Shown: positions 1 to 9,412 of the stretch, in pieces
How positions within the stretch are numbered: position 1 is the first letter of the stretch
Layout: each line of letters starts with the position of its first letter
Origin: Klebsiella pneumoniae
GTDB taxonomy: Bacteria; Pseudomonadota; Gammaproteobacteria; Eutrophobiales; Eutrophobiaceae
NCBI GenBank assembly: GCA_945878555.1
Contig: CAMDWI010000003.1
Location: 1 to 64,000, forward strand
Reading direction: 5' to 3'
DNA: 64,000 nucleotides
Position numbers and translations under genes: made by a program
Notes under the pieces: model-generated
Databases searched by the model: none
What the model saw: the letters and a program-made list of their open reading frames with translations, nothing else
Told to the model about the DNA's origin: nothing

Positions 1-1118
1 TCGATACGCAACGGGAAACCGCCGGTGATATTCTTCTTCACCGCGACCAACTCGTCTTCGGTCGGGCCCTGCTCGATAAAATCCGCGATCGTCTTTTTCA
101 GCACAGAGAGTCCCTCAGCGGCCTGGTCACCACGCGTCGAAATACTGGCCATAAACGGTCCGGCATCACGGCGCGGTGCGAAATAGCTGCTGGCGCCGTA
201 AGACAGCCCGCGTTTTTCGCGTACTTCCTGAAACAGGCGTGAAACCAGACCACCACCACCGAGGATATGGTTGCCCACATACAGGGCAAAATAGTCGGGG
301 TCACCATAACGCATACCGGTCTGGCCGGTCACAATATGTACCTGTGATGACGGATGGGGCAGGCTGATGGTGGTACCGGCGGACAGGACGACGACCGGTG
401 CGGCCGGGCCAGGAGCGGTACCCTCGGGCAGGTCACGGGTAATCGCTTGTGCGATTGCCTCTGCCCCCGCACGGTCGGTGTCACCGACGATGGTTATCAT
501 CGCATTGCTCACGGTATAAAAAGCCTTGTGGAAACTGACGAGGTCCTCACGCGTGATCGCCTCCAGTGAGGTCGCATCACCTTCGGTCGGATAACCATAC
601 GGATGGCCCTGATATATCGCCTCCATGAATTTTTCATCGGCGATATCGCCGGGTGACTGTTGCTTGCCCTGGATGCCGACCAGCAACTGCTTGCGTTGCC
701 GATCCAGATCCTCGGCCTGGTAATCCGGGTGGGAGAGTACTGTTTTCAGGTTGTCCAACGCGGGTTGCAGTTTCGCCGGGTCTGCAAGACTGCGTAATGA
801 GACCGAGGCAGAATCATAACCGGACTGCGAACCAAATTCGGCACCCAGACGTTCAAACTCGAAACTGATACGGTCTGCATCCAGACCGCCGGCCGACTGG
901 TCCATCAGACTGTTTGCCAGCAGCGCGACGCCGCGTTTGCCTTCGGGGTCACGTACGGTACCGGCATCAAACACAACCTGGATATCCAGCATCGGCAACT
1001 GACTGGTCCCGACAAAGTAGACCCTGACACCACGTGGTGTCTCCCAGGTCTGGATTTGCGGGGCGGCAAATGTATTTACAGATACCAGCATTAATAGTAA
1101 CAGTAGTTTATTCAGCAT
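1..1118 (-). CDS. M16 family peptidase-like protein, second of a pair (3' end outside window)
   Basis: Partial gene on the minus strand; 372 codons are visible and the C-terminus lies beyond base 1. The ATG at 1118 overlaps the stop of the preceding M16 gene by 11 bases, so the two are translationally coupled. The N-terminus is a hydrophobic signal peptide (MLNKLLLLLMLVSVNTFA). The mature part reads like the M16 fold, with segments such as GTVRDPEGKRGVALLANSLM where the catalytic partner carries its zinc site. The HxxEH zinc motif is replaced here (G-V-A-L-L-A-N). That is usual for the non-catalytic subunit of paired M16 proteins, which form a periplasmic heterodimer. The substrate is unknown. 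Confidence 0.85.
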   Translation of the reverse strand, partial: MLNKLLLLLMLVSVNTFAAPQIQTWETPRGVRVYFVGTSQLPMLDIQVVFDAGTVRDPEGKRGVALLANSLMDQSAGGLDADRISFEFERLGAEFGSQSGYDSASVSLRSLADPAKLQPALDNLKTVLSHPDYQAEDLDRQRKQLLVGIQGKQQSPGDIADEKFMEAIYQGHPYGYPTEGDATSLEAITREDLVSFHKAFYTVSNAMITIVGDTDRAGAEAIAQAITRDLPEGTAPGPAAPVVVLSAGTTISLPHPSSQVHIVTGQTGMRYGDPDYFALYVGNHILGGGGLVSRLFQEVREKRGLSYGASSYFAPRRDAGPFMASISTRGDQAAEGLSVLKKTIADFIEQGPTEDELVAVKKNITGGFPLRI

Positions 1119-2490
1119 GGTGTTCTCCTTGTGCGTTGGCACCCGCCTGCGCTGCCTGGATGGGCTCCAGCACGCCGACAGTGGAACGGTCATCGATCAG
1201 GTATTTTTTTGCTACTGCCTGGATCTGGGCCGCAGTAATCTGCGAGATACGATCCACATATTCATCTGCCATCTTCCAGCCCAGCCCCACGGTCTCGAAC
1301 GTCCCGAGGATCATTCCCTGGTAAAACGCTGAATCACGTTCATATACGTTGCCTGATACGACCTGCGCCTTGACCCGTTGCAGTTCTTCTGCGGTTACCT
1401 CTTCCTGCTGTAGCTGGCGTATCTGCTCATTGATAGCCGCCTCAAGTTCGGCAATGGTCCGGCCTTGTGCAGGTGTGGCACTGATGGTAAACATGCCATC
1501 AAGCCTGCCGGTTAACTGGTAACCACTTCCGGCGCCAGCGGCGACCTGCTGACCGCGCACCAGTCTCGATTCAAACCGGGCGCTGCTGCCCCCACTGAGT
1601 ATGCCTGACAACACCTCAAGTGCGTACGGCTCCCAGACCTCGACCTGCGGGTTCTCGCCGGTGGCGGAGATCAGGCCGGGAACCTTGTAGCCCAGATAAA
1701 GCTGGGCAAGTTCTGCCGGACGTTTGACGACCACACGTTTCTGGCCCTGCTGCTCAACCTCGGGCCGGTGCGCCGGCGGGATGATATTTTCCTGTTTCAG
1801 ACGACCAAAATATTTCTTTGCCAGTTGATGGACTTCTTCGGCAACAACATCACCGACCACCACGACAGTTGCATTGTTCGGCGCATACCACAGTTGATAC
1901 CAGTCACGCAGTTCAGCTGCCTGCATACCCTTCAGGTCTGCCATCCAGCCAATAACCGGAGCACGGTATGGACTGGTCTGGTAGGCGGTTGCCATCATCA
2001 CTTCACGCAGATAGGAATTCGGATTATCCTCGGTACGCAGGCGGCGCTCTTCCATTACCACCTCAATTTCCTTCCTGAAGGCCTCTTCCGGCAATGTCAG
2101 GTTACGCATGCGATCCGCCTCCAGCTCGAAGCTGATCGGCAGACGCGACTTTTCCATCGTCTGGAAGTAGGCGGTGTAATCATCGCCAGTGAAGGCATTT
2201 TCATTACCGCCATTTTCCGCAATGATGCGGGAGAACTCGCCTTCGCCATGTTTTTTGGTGCCCTTGAACATCATGTGTTCAAGCGCATGGGAAATTCCGG
2301 TCAGTCCGTCATGTTCATAGCTGGCACCCACCTTGTACCAGACCTGTGACACCACGACCGGCGCCCGATGGTCCTCCTTGACCAGCAGTTTCAACCCGTT
2401 TTTCAACATATATTCATGCACCTGACTGACCTGTGCCCCGGCAAGCGCACTGCACAGTGACAGGATTACCACCAGAATCGTCTTTACCAC
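1108..2490 (-). CDS. M16 family zinc metallopeptidase, catalytic subunit
   Basis: Periplasmic or secreted zinc peptidase of the pitrilysin/insulinase family, about 460 residues. The inverted zinc motif HALEH is near residues 68-72, with the downstream acidic ligand region EIEVVMEERRLRTEDNP. I place the start at the GTG at 2490, not at an in-frame ATG at 2559. A GGGAGA Shine-Dalgarno sequence stands 7 bases before the GTG, and the protein then begins directly with a signal peptide (VKTILVVILSLCSALAGA). The gene overlaps the next M16 gene, which lacks the zinc motif, so the pair probably works as a heterodimer that degrades small peptides. The family is clear; the substrate is not. Confidence 0.9.
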   Translation of the reverse strand: MVKTILVVILSLCSALAGAQVSQVHEYMLKNGLKLLVKEDHRAPVVVSQVWYKVGASYEHDGLTGISHALEHMMFKGTKKHGEGEFSRIIAENGGNENAFTGDDYTAYFQTMEKSRLPISFELEADRMRNLTLPEEAFRKEIEVVMEERRLRTEDNPNSYLREVMMATAYQTSPYRAPVIGWMADLKGMQAAELRDWYQLWYAPNNATVVVVGDVVAEEVHQLAKKYFGRLKQENIIPPAHRPEVEQQGQKRVVVKRPAELAQLYLGYKVPGLISATGENPQVEVWEPYALEVLSGILSGGSSARFESRLVRGQQVAAGAGSGYQLTGRLDGMFTISATPAQGRTIAELEAAINEQIRQLQQEEVTAEELQRVKAQVVSGNVYERDSAFYQGMILGTFETVGLGWKMADEYVDRISQITAAQIQAVAKKYLIDDRSTVGVLEPIQAAQAGANAQGEHHAE

Positions 2491-2688
2491 GTGTTCATCT
2501 CCCGAAGTATTTACCCGTATGACAGACAGATTTGACTGACATTTAACCCATCTGTTCATTTTAGCAGCAAATACGATGCTAATGATATGTACCCTGCAGG
2601 TAACGAAGTCCTGTATTCATATCGCAGTGCTTCGGTTAAAATCCACGCCTTTCTCACAACTCGCATGCACAATAAAAACGGACGACTG

Positions 2689-3519
2689 ATGAAAACGCTG
2701 AAAAAATCCCGAATACAAAAAAACAATGATGGTTCCCAGGCTGCAAAGGCGGACATCCACCAACTGTATGAAGACTCGGTCCAGTGCGTCGAGGCGGAGA
2801 TCGATTTCGTCGACCAGACCTATAAAAAGTTGCGCGGGAAGACTGCCCGCACCTTACGTGAGGACTTTTGCGGGACGATGAACACCTCCTGTGAGTGGGT
2901 ACGTCGCCGCAAGGACAATCAGGCCTGGTGTGTGGATCTGGATCGCAAGGTACTGGCCTGGGGCAAGACCCATAAGATCTCGCAACTGGAACGCGCACAA
3001 CAGGAACGGTTAACCATCATCCGCGAAGATGTACGGACGGTGCAGACACCACCGGTCGATATCGTGCTGGCGATGAATTTCAGTTACTGGATATTCAAGA
3101 CCCGGGAGGCAATGGTCGCCTATTTTCGCCATGTGCATGCCAGTCTGACAGACAAGGGGGTCTTTTTCCTCGACAGTTTCGGTGGCCACGACTCCTACAA
3201 GGAAATGCTGGAAACAACCCGTTTCAAGGGTTTCACCTATGTCTGGGACCAGAACAAACACAACCCGATTACCGGCGATGCCACCTTTCACATCCACTTC
3301 CGCTTCCCGGACGGCTCAGCGATAGACAAGGCCTTCAGTTATGAGTGGCGGATGTGGAGCCTGCCGGAACTGACCGAATTACTGACCGAGGCCGGTTTTC
3401 GGGCCGCCGTTTACTGGGAAGGCACCGGCAAGGACGGACAGGGTAACGGTATTTTCAGCAAGACGACCCGGGGTGAGGCAGATGCCAGCTGGATAGCCTA
3501 TATTGTTGCTGAAAAGTAG
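2689..3519 (+). CDS. class I SAM-dependent methyltransferase
   Basis: Predicted soluble methyltransferase, about 276 residues from the ATG at 2689. The frame stays open to 2587, and an ATG at 2665 is also possible. The SAM fold shows as REDFCGTMNTS (motif I region), CVDLDRKVLAWG with the acidic ribose-binding residue, IIREDVRT, and VDIVLAMNFSYWIF as the motif IV strand. The N-terminal 20 residues are rich in Lys, Arg and Asn and look disordered. The gene converges with sixA 10 bases downstream. The substrate cannot be told from the sequence. Related proteins are annotated only as generic methyltransferases. Confidence 0.8.
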   Translation: MKTLKKSRIQKNNDGSQAAKADIHQLYEDSVQCVEAEIDFVDQTYKKLRGKTARTLREDFCGTMNTSCEWVRRRKDNQAWCVDLDRKVLAWGKTHKISQLERAQQERLTIIREDVRTVQTPPVDIVLAMNFSYWIFKTREAMVAYFRHVHASLTDKGVFFLDSFGGHDSYKEMLETTRFKGFTYVWDQNKHNPITGDATFHIHFRFPDGSAIDKAFSYEWRMWSLPELTELLTEAGFRAAVYWEGTGKDGQGNGIFSKTTRGEADASWIAYIVAEK

Positions 3520-3529
3520 CCTTGAGGCC

Positions 3530-4054
3530 TCAGTCCAGATCCCGCGGGCGGATCAGGTGTTGCAAATGCAGAGAGTGTTGCAACGGTGAGAACGCACCAT
3601 CTCCGCAATCAAATATGGCCAGCGCCGATGTGGTCATCAACTTGCCCGAGGCCGTCCGCTCCGGCTCGGTATCGGCCAGATAACGCACCAGCGTGTCCAG
3701 GCCGGGATTATGGCCTATCAGTAACAGGCAGCGACTGTTGGCCGCGTGACTGGCGATAACGCGCAACAGGGTTTGCAGGCTGGCCTCGTATATGTCCTGC
3801 TCCGGTATTATCAAATCCGGGTTCAGTTGCAGCTGTTCTGTTACCCTGAGCGCTGTAGTACGGGTGCGCACTGCCGGGGAACAGACGATGCGGTCTGGCA
3901 GGTACCGGTGTACACCCATCCACTGGGCGACCCGGATGGCATCAGCATTACCACGCTTTGTTAAAGGGCGATCAAAGTCAGACTCGACATCGGAATGCCA
4001 GTCCGATTTGCCATGGCGCATCAACATCAGGTGGTGTTTTTGATGAATTGTCAT
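3530..4054 (-). CDS. sixA: phosphohistidine phosphatase SixA
   Basis: Histidine-phosphatase superfamily member of 174 residues. The RHG catalytic motif is at residues 13-15 (LMRHGKSDW) and the second catalytic histidine is in LIGHNPGLDTLV. SixA enzymes remove phosphate from histidine phosphotransfer domains or from phosphohistidine in the nitrogen PTS. The gene is divergent from ppx (46-base gap) in a block of polyphosphate and phosphate genes. That placement makes a role in phosphate signalling or polyphosphate turnover conceivable, but the sequence only supports the family assignment. Confidence 0.88.
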   Translation of the reverse strand: MTIHQKHHLMLMRHGKSDWHSDVESDFDRPLTKRGNADAIRVAQWMGVHRYLPDRIVCSPAVRTRTTALRVTEQLQLNPDLIIPEQDIYEASLQTLLRVIASHAANSRCLLLIGHNPGLDTLVRYLADTEPERTASGKLMTTSALAIFDCGDGAFSPLQHSLHLQHLIRPRDLD

Positions 4055-4100
4055 AATAATTGTCTGCCATCCTTACCGAATCTACATAAACGGGTATTGT

Positions 4101-5606
4101 ATGCGTAAAACATCTGTAGCAAAAACATACGCCGCTGTTGACCTTGGGTCTAACAGCTTTCACATGATCGTGGCCAGCTACAGCAATCGCCGCATCACAA
4201 TTATCGACCGGATCAAGAAGATGATCCAGCTCGCCTCTGGCCTGGATGAAAATGATAACCTGACCGAGTCGTCCATGTTACGCGCACTGGAGTGTCTGGA
4301 AGAATTCGGACAGCGTATCCGCGAAATCCCGCGGGCCAATGTCCGGGTTGTAGGCACCAACACGCTGCGACAGGCCAACAATGGCAAACGATTCATCACT
4401 CTGGCGCAGAAGGCGCTGGGCCATCCTATCGAGATCATCGCCGGTCTGGAAGAGGCCCGTCTGATTTATTCGGGCGTGGCACACAGCGTCTATGACGATA
4501 CCAGCAAACGCCTGGTGGTCGACATCGGCGGTGGCAGTACGGAACTTGTCATCGGCAAGGGCTTTGCCACCTACCGGCTGGAAAGCCATTACGTTGGATG
4601 TGTGAATATGAGCCGTCGCTTCTTCGCCTCCGGTCGTATCATGGCGCGGAACATGGAGCAGGCTATCATCGCGGTCCGCCAGGAAATCGAGTCCAGTGAA
4701 GGGACGTTCAAGAAGATCGGCTGGCGCAAGGCCATCGGTTCATCCGGCACGATCCTGACGATCAATGGCATCGTCCAAAATCGTGGCTGGTCCCGGAACG
4801 GTATTACCCGCTCCGCGCTGATGAACCTGAAACACGAGGTCATCCGTGCAGGCCATGTCAACCGGCTGAACCTGCCCGGCCTCTCGGACAGCCGCATACC
4901 TGTATTTACCGGTGGTCTCGCCATACTCTGTGGCATATTCGAGACCTTTGATCTGGAACGTATGGATGTGTCTGACGGGGCCTTGCGCGAGGGGCTGTTA
5001 TATGACCTGATAGGCCGTTTGCATGACGAGGACATCCGCGACAACACCATCGACGAGATGGCCAGGCGCTATAATATTGATATGCAACAGGCTGGACGGG
5101 TCAGAAATACGGCGGTGCGGTTGTTCCGCCAGGTTGCAGATGACTGGGGGCTGGATCGCAAATCGGACCTTAAATATCTCGAATGGGCCTCCAGTATCCA
5201 TGAAATTGGTCTGGCCGTAGCCCATGCCCAGCATCACCGCCACGGTGCCTATCTGATTGCGAATTCCGATATGGCCGGATTTTCCCGGCAAGACCAGAAC
5301 CGGCTGGCCATGCTGGTCCGTTGCCATCGTCGCAAATATCCGCTGGAAGAGATCACAACCACAGGCAAGGAAGAACGCGAACAACTGATCCGCCTCAGCA
5401 TACTGTTACGCCTGGCCGTATTGGTGAACCGCAGCAGGTTACTCGCCTCACCACCCGGATTAAAAATCAAGGTAACGGACAAATCGATCAGTATAGGCAT
5501 AGCCCGCAAATGGCTGGCGAAAAACCCGCTTACGCGCACGGACCTCGATTCCGAGCAGGACTATTTCAGGGCCATCCATTACACACTCAAATATCGCGCC
5601 GGTTGA
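4101..5606 (+). CDS. ppx: exopolyphosphatase (Ppx/GppA family)
   Basis: Enzyme of 501 residues that hydrolyses terminal phosphate from polyphosphate (and possibly pppGpp), with the ASKHA phosphotransferase fold. Visible motifs are the N-terminal phosphate loop AAVDLGSNSFHMIV (residues 7-20) and the second glycine loop VVDIGGGSTELVIG (near 138-151). A C-terminal HD-like helical domain follows (around 315-500, WASSIHEIGLAVAHAQHH). Length fits the long Ppx form. It faces ppk tail to tail, so the synthesising and degrading enzymes are transcribed convergently with only 21 bases between them. Ppx and GppA are hard to separate by eye; the neighbouring ppk favours Ppx. Confidence 0.9.
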   Translation: MRKTSVAKTYAAVDLGSNSFHMIVASYSNRRITIIDRIKKMIQLASGLDENDNLTESSMLRALECLEEFGQRIREIPRANVRVVGTNTLRQANNGKRFITLAQKALGHPIEIIAGLEEARLIYSGVAHSVYDDTSKRLVVDIGGGSTELVIGKGFATYRLESHYVGCVNMSRRFFASGRIMARNMEQAIIAVRQEIESSEGTFKKIGWRKAIGSSGTILTINGIVQNRGWSRNGITRSALMNLKHEVIRAGHVNRLNLPGLSDSRIPVFTGGLAILCGIFETFDLERMDVSDGALREGLLYDLIGRLHDEDIRDNTIDEMARRYNIDMQQAGRVRNTAVRLFRQVADDWGLDRKSDLKYLEWASSIHEIGLAVAHAQHHRHGAYLIANSDMAGFSRQDQNRLAMLVRCHRRKYPLEEITTTGKEEREQLIRLSILLRLAVLVNRSRLLASPPGLKIKVTDKSISIGIARKWLAKNPLTRTDLDSEQDYFRAIHYTLKYRAG

Positions 5607-5627
5607 ACCCTGTGCGGGTACCGCTAA

Positions 5628-7697
5628 TTATTCGCAGAAATGGTCGAGTGCCATCTGCTGGGCAGATCGCGGTTTGCTGCTGCCCGGTTTCATCCGCTTG
5701 TAACTGCCGTCTGCCTGCATGATCCACGACTGGGTGTTGTCGACCAGATAGTTTTGCAATCCAAAGTTCAATACCTGGTCGCGCGGACGTTTCTCATCGA
5801 TCGGGAAACAGGTCTCAACCCGGTTATGCATATTTCTCGGCATCCAGTCAGCACTGGAACAGAACAACAGCTCATCGCCACCCTGATAAAAGTAGAACAC
5901 GCGCGTGTGTTCGAGAAAGCGGCCCACGATCGAGCGCACATTAATATTGTCTGACACACCCTTGATACCCGGTCGCAGGCAGCAGATGCCCCGGATTATC
6001 AGCTCTATCTTCACTCCTGCCTGCGAGGCACGATACAGCGCACGTATCAGCTCCGGGTCGACCAGCGCATTCATCTTGACGATGATCCTGGCCTCTTTCC
6101 CGTTTGAGGCATTCTTCGATTCCATATCTATCAGTTCAAGCAGGCGCTTGAACAGAGTAAACGGCGACTGTAACAGCTTTTTCAGCTTGCCTGCCTTGCC
6201 AAGCCCGGTCAGTTGCAGAAACAGGCGATTTACATCAAGACCTATGTCCTTGTCACAGGTAAACAGGCCATAATCCGTATAGATACGTGCGGTACGCGAG
6301 TGATAATTACCCGTACCCAGATGGACATAACGCCGCAGATTGCGGCCTTCACGACGGACCACCATACACATCTTCGCATGGGTCTTGTAACCAACGATTC
6401 CGTAGACTACATGTGCACCCACTTCCTGCAGCTCGTTCGCCATCTCAATATTGGCTTGCTCGTCAAAACGAGCGAGCAATTCAATCACTACCGTCACTTC
6501 CTTGCCGATACGTGCGGCGTCCTTTAACGCCTCGACAATGGCCGAGTCTACACCGGTACGGTACAGTGTCTGCTTGATCGACAGGACATTCGGGTCATGG
6601 GCAGCCTGACGCAGAAAATCCACCACCGGGGCAAACGACTGGAACGGGTGGTATAACAGGATGTCACCGTTACGCAGCGTATCAAATATATTATTGCTCT
6701 TCTGCAGTCGCGGCGGGATGTCCGGGGTAAAACCTGGATAGACCAGATCGGGGCGATTACTCTGGTCGATAATGGCAAGCAATCGATGCAGGTTTACCGG
6801 ACCATTCACCTTGTACAGGTCTGTCTCGTCCAGTCCGAATTTTTGCAGCAGGAACGAGCTCAGTTCCTCCGGACAGTTGTCCGCGACCTCAAGGCGGACC
6901 GCATCACTGAAACGCCGGGATGGCAGTTCACCTTCAAGTGCTCGCAACAGGTCGTCAACCTCTTCGCTGTCTACAAACAGATCGCCATCGCGGGTAACCT
7001 TGAACTGATAACAACCTGTCACCTTCATCCCGGGGAACAAGTCGCTGACATGGGCATGGATTATTGATGACAACAGTACGAAATCATTGGGGCCATTGGT
7101 ATGTGAGGAAGGTACCGGTACGACTCTGGGCAACGATCGTGGTGCCTGCACGATTGCAAGATCTGTCTCCCGGCCAAACGCATCTTTTCCGTCCAGCGAG
7201 ATTATAAAATACAGGTTCTTGTTCAATACGCGCGGGAAAGGATGTGAGGGATCAAGACCTATCGGACTCAACACCGGCAAGACGTTATTGTTAAAATATT
7301 TTTTTACCCACCTTGCCACACCCGGGACCCAGAAGCTGCGCCGGAGTACACGGATCTTTTCCCTGGCCAGTGCCGGGGTAATCACTTCATTCAGTACCCG
7401 GTACTGCTCTTCCACCAGCGCGTGTGCCGTCTGGCTGATCCGTGTCATGATCTCCAGCGGCGACAGGTTGTCAGGTCCGGCCTGCACTGAACCATATTTG
7501 ATCTGCTGTTTTATCCCGGAAACCCGAATCTCGAAAAACTCGTCGAGGTTGGTGCTGGCAATACACAGAAACCGCAGTCTTTCCAGCAAGGGTACCGATT
7601 CATCACTGGCCTGGGCGATCACACGGCGGTTGAACTCCAGCAGACTGAGTTCACGGTTAATATACAACTCGGGGTTATTCAGATTCGACTTGTCCAT
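5628..7697 (-). CDS. ppk1: polyphosphate kinase 1
   Basis: PPK1 of 689 residues, which reversibly makes inorganic polyphosphate from ATP. The N-terminal domain begins YINRELSLLEFNRRVIAQA. The phospholipase D-like catalytic half holds the autophosphorylated histidine in GYKTHAKMCMVVRREG and the second histidine in LEHTRVFYFYQGGDE. Length and motifs are those of intact bacterial PPK1. It lies downstream of phoU-pstBAC on the same strand but is separated from phoU by about 95 bases. That gap contains a good -10 hexamer (TATAAT, 7750-7745), so it probably has its own promoter. Confidence 0.95.
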   Translation of the reverse strand: MDKSNLNNPELYINRELSLLEFNRRVIAQASDESVPLLERLRFLCIASTNLDEFFEIRVSGIKQQIKYGSVQAGPDNLSPLEIMTRISQTAHALVEEQYRVLNEVITPALAREKIRVLRRSFWVPGVARWVKKYFNNNVLPVLSPIGLDPSHPFPRVLNKNLYFIISLDGKDAFGRETDLAIVQAPRSLPRVVPVPSSHTNGPNDFVLLSSIIHAHVSDLFPGMKVTGCYQFKVTRDGDLFVDSEEVDDLLRALEGELPSRRFSDAVRLEVADNCPEELSSFLLQKFGLDETDLYKVNGPVNLHRLLAIIDQSNRPDLVYPGFTPDIPPRLQKSNNIFDTLRNGDILLYHPFQSFAPVVDFLRQAAHDPNVLSIKQTLYRTGVDSAIVEALKDAARIGKEVTVVIELLARFDEQANIEMANELQEVGAHVVYGIVGYKTHAKMCMVVRREGRNLRRYVHLGTGNYHSRTARIYTDYGLFTCDKDIGLDVNRLFLQLTGLGKAGKLKKLLQSPFTLFKRLLELIDMESKNASNGKEARIIVKMNALVDPELIRALYRASQAGVKIELIIRGICCLRPGIKGVSDNINVRSIVGRFLEHTRVFYFYQGGDELLFCSSADWMPRNMHNRVETCFPIDEKRPRDQVLNFGLQNYLVDNTQSWIMQADGSYKRMKPGSSKPRSAQQMALDHFCE

Positions 7698-7793
7698 AAG
7701 TGATTGTCTAGCAGTCGATTATTTATGATATTCCATGTCTGCTTATTATACAGCCGCAGACAGTAACAGGTACGATATTACTGACCAATGCCC

Positions 7794-8501
7794 TCAGGAG
7801 TTAACTTCCTTCTCCATCTCTTCAATACTGATATGACGTACGTCCTTGCCCTCGACGAAATAGATCACATATTCACAGATATTTCGCGCATGGTCACCGA
7901 TACGCTCCATCGCGCGCGCACTCCAGATCACATCCATAGAGCTGGTGATATTGCGTGGGTCTTCCATCATGTAGGTAATAAGCTGCCGGAGTATGGCAAC
8001 ATACTGATCATCGGATTCCGGCTCCCTGCTCGCAACCCGTAATGCCGCCCGGGAATCCATACGTGCGAAGGCATCCAGTGAGTCGTGAACCATATGACTG
8101 ACCAGCGTACCCATTGCCTTCAGACCAATATAATACGCCTTGGGGGCCTGTTTCTCGGTCAGTTCGATCGCCATTTTTGATATCTTCTCTGCCTCATCGC
8201 CGATACGTTCAAGATCAGTAATTGTCTTGATGATCGCCGTGATCAGGCGCAGGTCAACCGCTGCTGGCTGGCGTTTGGCAAGGATACGCGTACATTCCTC
8301 ATCTATCGCAACTTCATAACGGTTCACGTTATATTCCGATTTGATCACACTTTCTGCCACTTCACTATCCGATTCGATCAGTGCCGTGAGCGAATTGTTC
8401 AGCTGCTGTTCCACCAGTCCGCCCATCGCCAGTACCTGACTACGGATGTTTTCAAGCTCATTGTCGAATTGTTTGGATATGTGCTGATAGATACTGGTCA
8501 T
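7794..8501 (-). CDS. phoU: phosphate signalling protein PhoU
   Basis: PhoU of 235 residues, made of two three-helix repeats. Metal-cluster acidic segments are visible in DLERIGDEAEKISKMAIELT and ERIGDHARNICEYVIYF. PhoU mediates repression of PhoR by the Pst transporter when phosphate is plentiful. It is the last gene of pstC-pstA-pstB-phoU, 20 bases after pstB. A GGAGAAACAAC stretch before the ATG gives a good ribosome-binding site. Confidence 0.96.
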   Translation of the reverse strand: MTSIYQHISKQFDNELENIRSQVLAMGGLVEQQLNNSLTALIESDSEVAESVIKSEYNVNRYEVAIDEECTRILAKRQPAAVDLRLITAIIKTITDLERIGDEAEKISKMAIELTEKQAPKAYYIGLKAMGTLVSHMVHDSLDAFARMDSRAALRVASREPESDDQYVAILRQLITYMMEDPRNITSSMDVIWSARAMERIGDHARNICEYVIYFVEGKDVRHISIEEMEKEVNS

Positions 8502-8521
8502 GTTGTTTCTCCGCCGTAAGG

Positions 8522-9412
8522 CTAGCCGTGTCGGCCGGTAATATAGTCCTCGGTCATTTTCTGCCAGGGTTTGGTAAACAGGGTGCTCGTATCGTTAAAT
8601 TCAATCAACTCACCTATATACATGTAGGCGGTATAATCAGACACACGGGCGGCCTGCTGCATGTTATGCGTTACAATTACGATTGTGTAGTTTGATTTAA
8701 GTTCATAGATCAATTCCTCGATCTTCAACGTCGAGATCGGGTCGAGCGCAGAGGCAGGTTCGTCCAGCAGCAACACCTCCGGCTCTATCGCGATCGCCCT
8801 TGCTATCACCAGACGCTGTTGCTGACCGCCGGACAGGCCCATCGCATTGGCATCAAGCCGGTCCTTGACCTCGTCCCAGAGTGCAGCGCTGCGCAGCGAT
8901 TTTTCAACAACCTCCTCAAGCACCTTGCGGTTCTTGATCCCCTGGATACGCAGTCCGTAAGCGACATTTTCGAAGATCGACTTGGGGAACGGGTTCGGTT
9001 TCTGGAATACCATGCCGACGCGCCGACGCAACTCGGACACGTTTACCGATTTGGCAAAGATGTTCTGGTCATGCAGTGTCACTTCACCCTCGACCCTGAC
9101 ATTGTCTATCAGGTCGTTCATCCGGTTGAAACAACGCAGCAGGGTCGATTTGCCGCAACCACTCGGACCGATGAATGCGGTCACCCGTTTCTCGGGTATC
9201 TTCAGATTGATAGTTTTCAGCGCCTGGTTATTGCTGTAATAAAAGGAAAAATCCTTCACTTCGATACATATCTTCTCGTCTTCCAGCAATGCACGACTGG
9301 CGGTTTTGCGGATGATGTCCGGGTCTATCGCATGGGTACGCACATCGCGTGGCTTTTCTTCTTTCTGGCTCATATCGCTGTTGCTGACCTGACTAGTGCT
9401 GCTCGGAGGCAC
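8522..9412 (-). CDS. pstB: phosphate ABC transporter ATP-binding protein PstB
   Basis: Cytoplasmic ATPase of the high-affinity phosphate importer, 296 residues. Walker A is GPSGCGKST, the signature is [16 protein letters not shown], Walker B is [12 protein letters not shown], and the switch histidine is in [10 protein letters not shown]. The start is the GTG at 9412, overlapping the pstA stop by 20 bases. A GGGAG sequence 7 bases upstream supports this over the ATG at 9373. The result is an N-terminal extension of about 45 residues beyond the ABC core, absent from compact PstB proteins and probably disordered. Confidence 0.96.
   Translation of the reverse strand: MPPSSTSQVSNSDMSQKEEKPRDVRTHAIDPDIIRKTASRALLEDEKICIEVKDFSFYYSNNQALKTINLKIPEKRVTAFIGPSGCGKSTLLRCFNRMNDLIDNVRVEGEVTLHDQNIFAKSVNVSELRRRVGMVFQKPNPFPKSIFENVAYGLRIQGIKNRKVLEEVVEKSLRSAALWDEVKDRLDANAMGLSGGQQQRLVIARAIAIEPEVLLLDEPASALDPISTLKIEELIYELKSNYTIVIVTHNMQQAARVSDYTAYMYIGELIEFNDTSTLFTKPWQKMTEDYITGRHG

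Noticed and set aside
4048-4065. TTGTCAT-like repeats between sixA and ppx
   Set aside because: The second repeat is out of the 11-base register and the first overlaps the sixA start codon, so I do not call a PhoB site.
7745-7767. Possible PhoB promoter of ppk (CTGTTAC before TATAAT)
   Set aside because: Only one heptamer is recognisable and its distance to the -10 is 12 instead of 10 bases; kept only as a possible ordinary -10 element.
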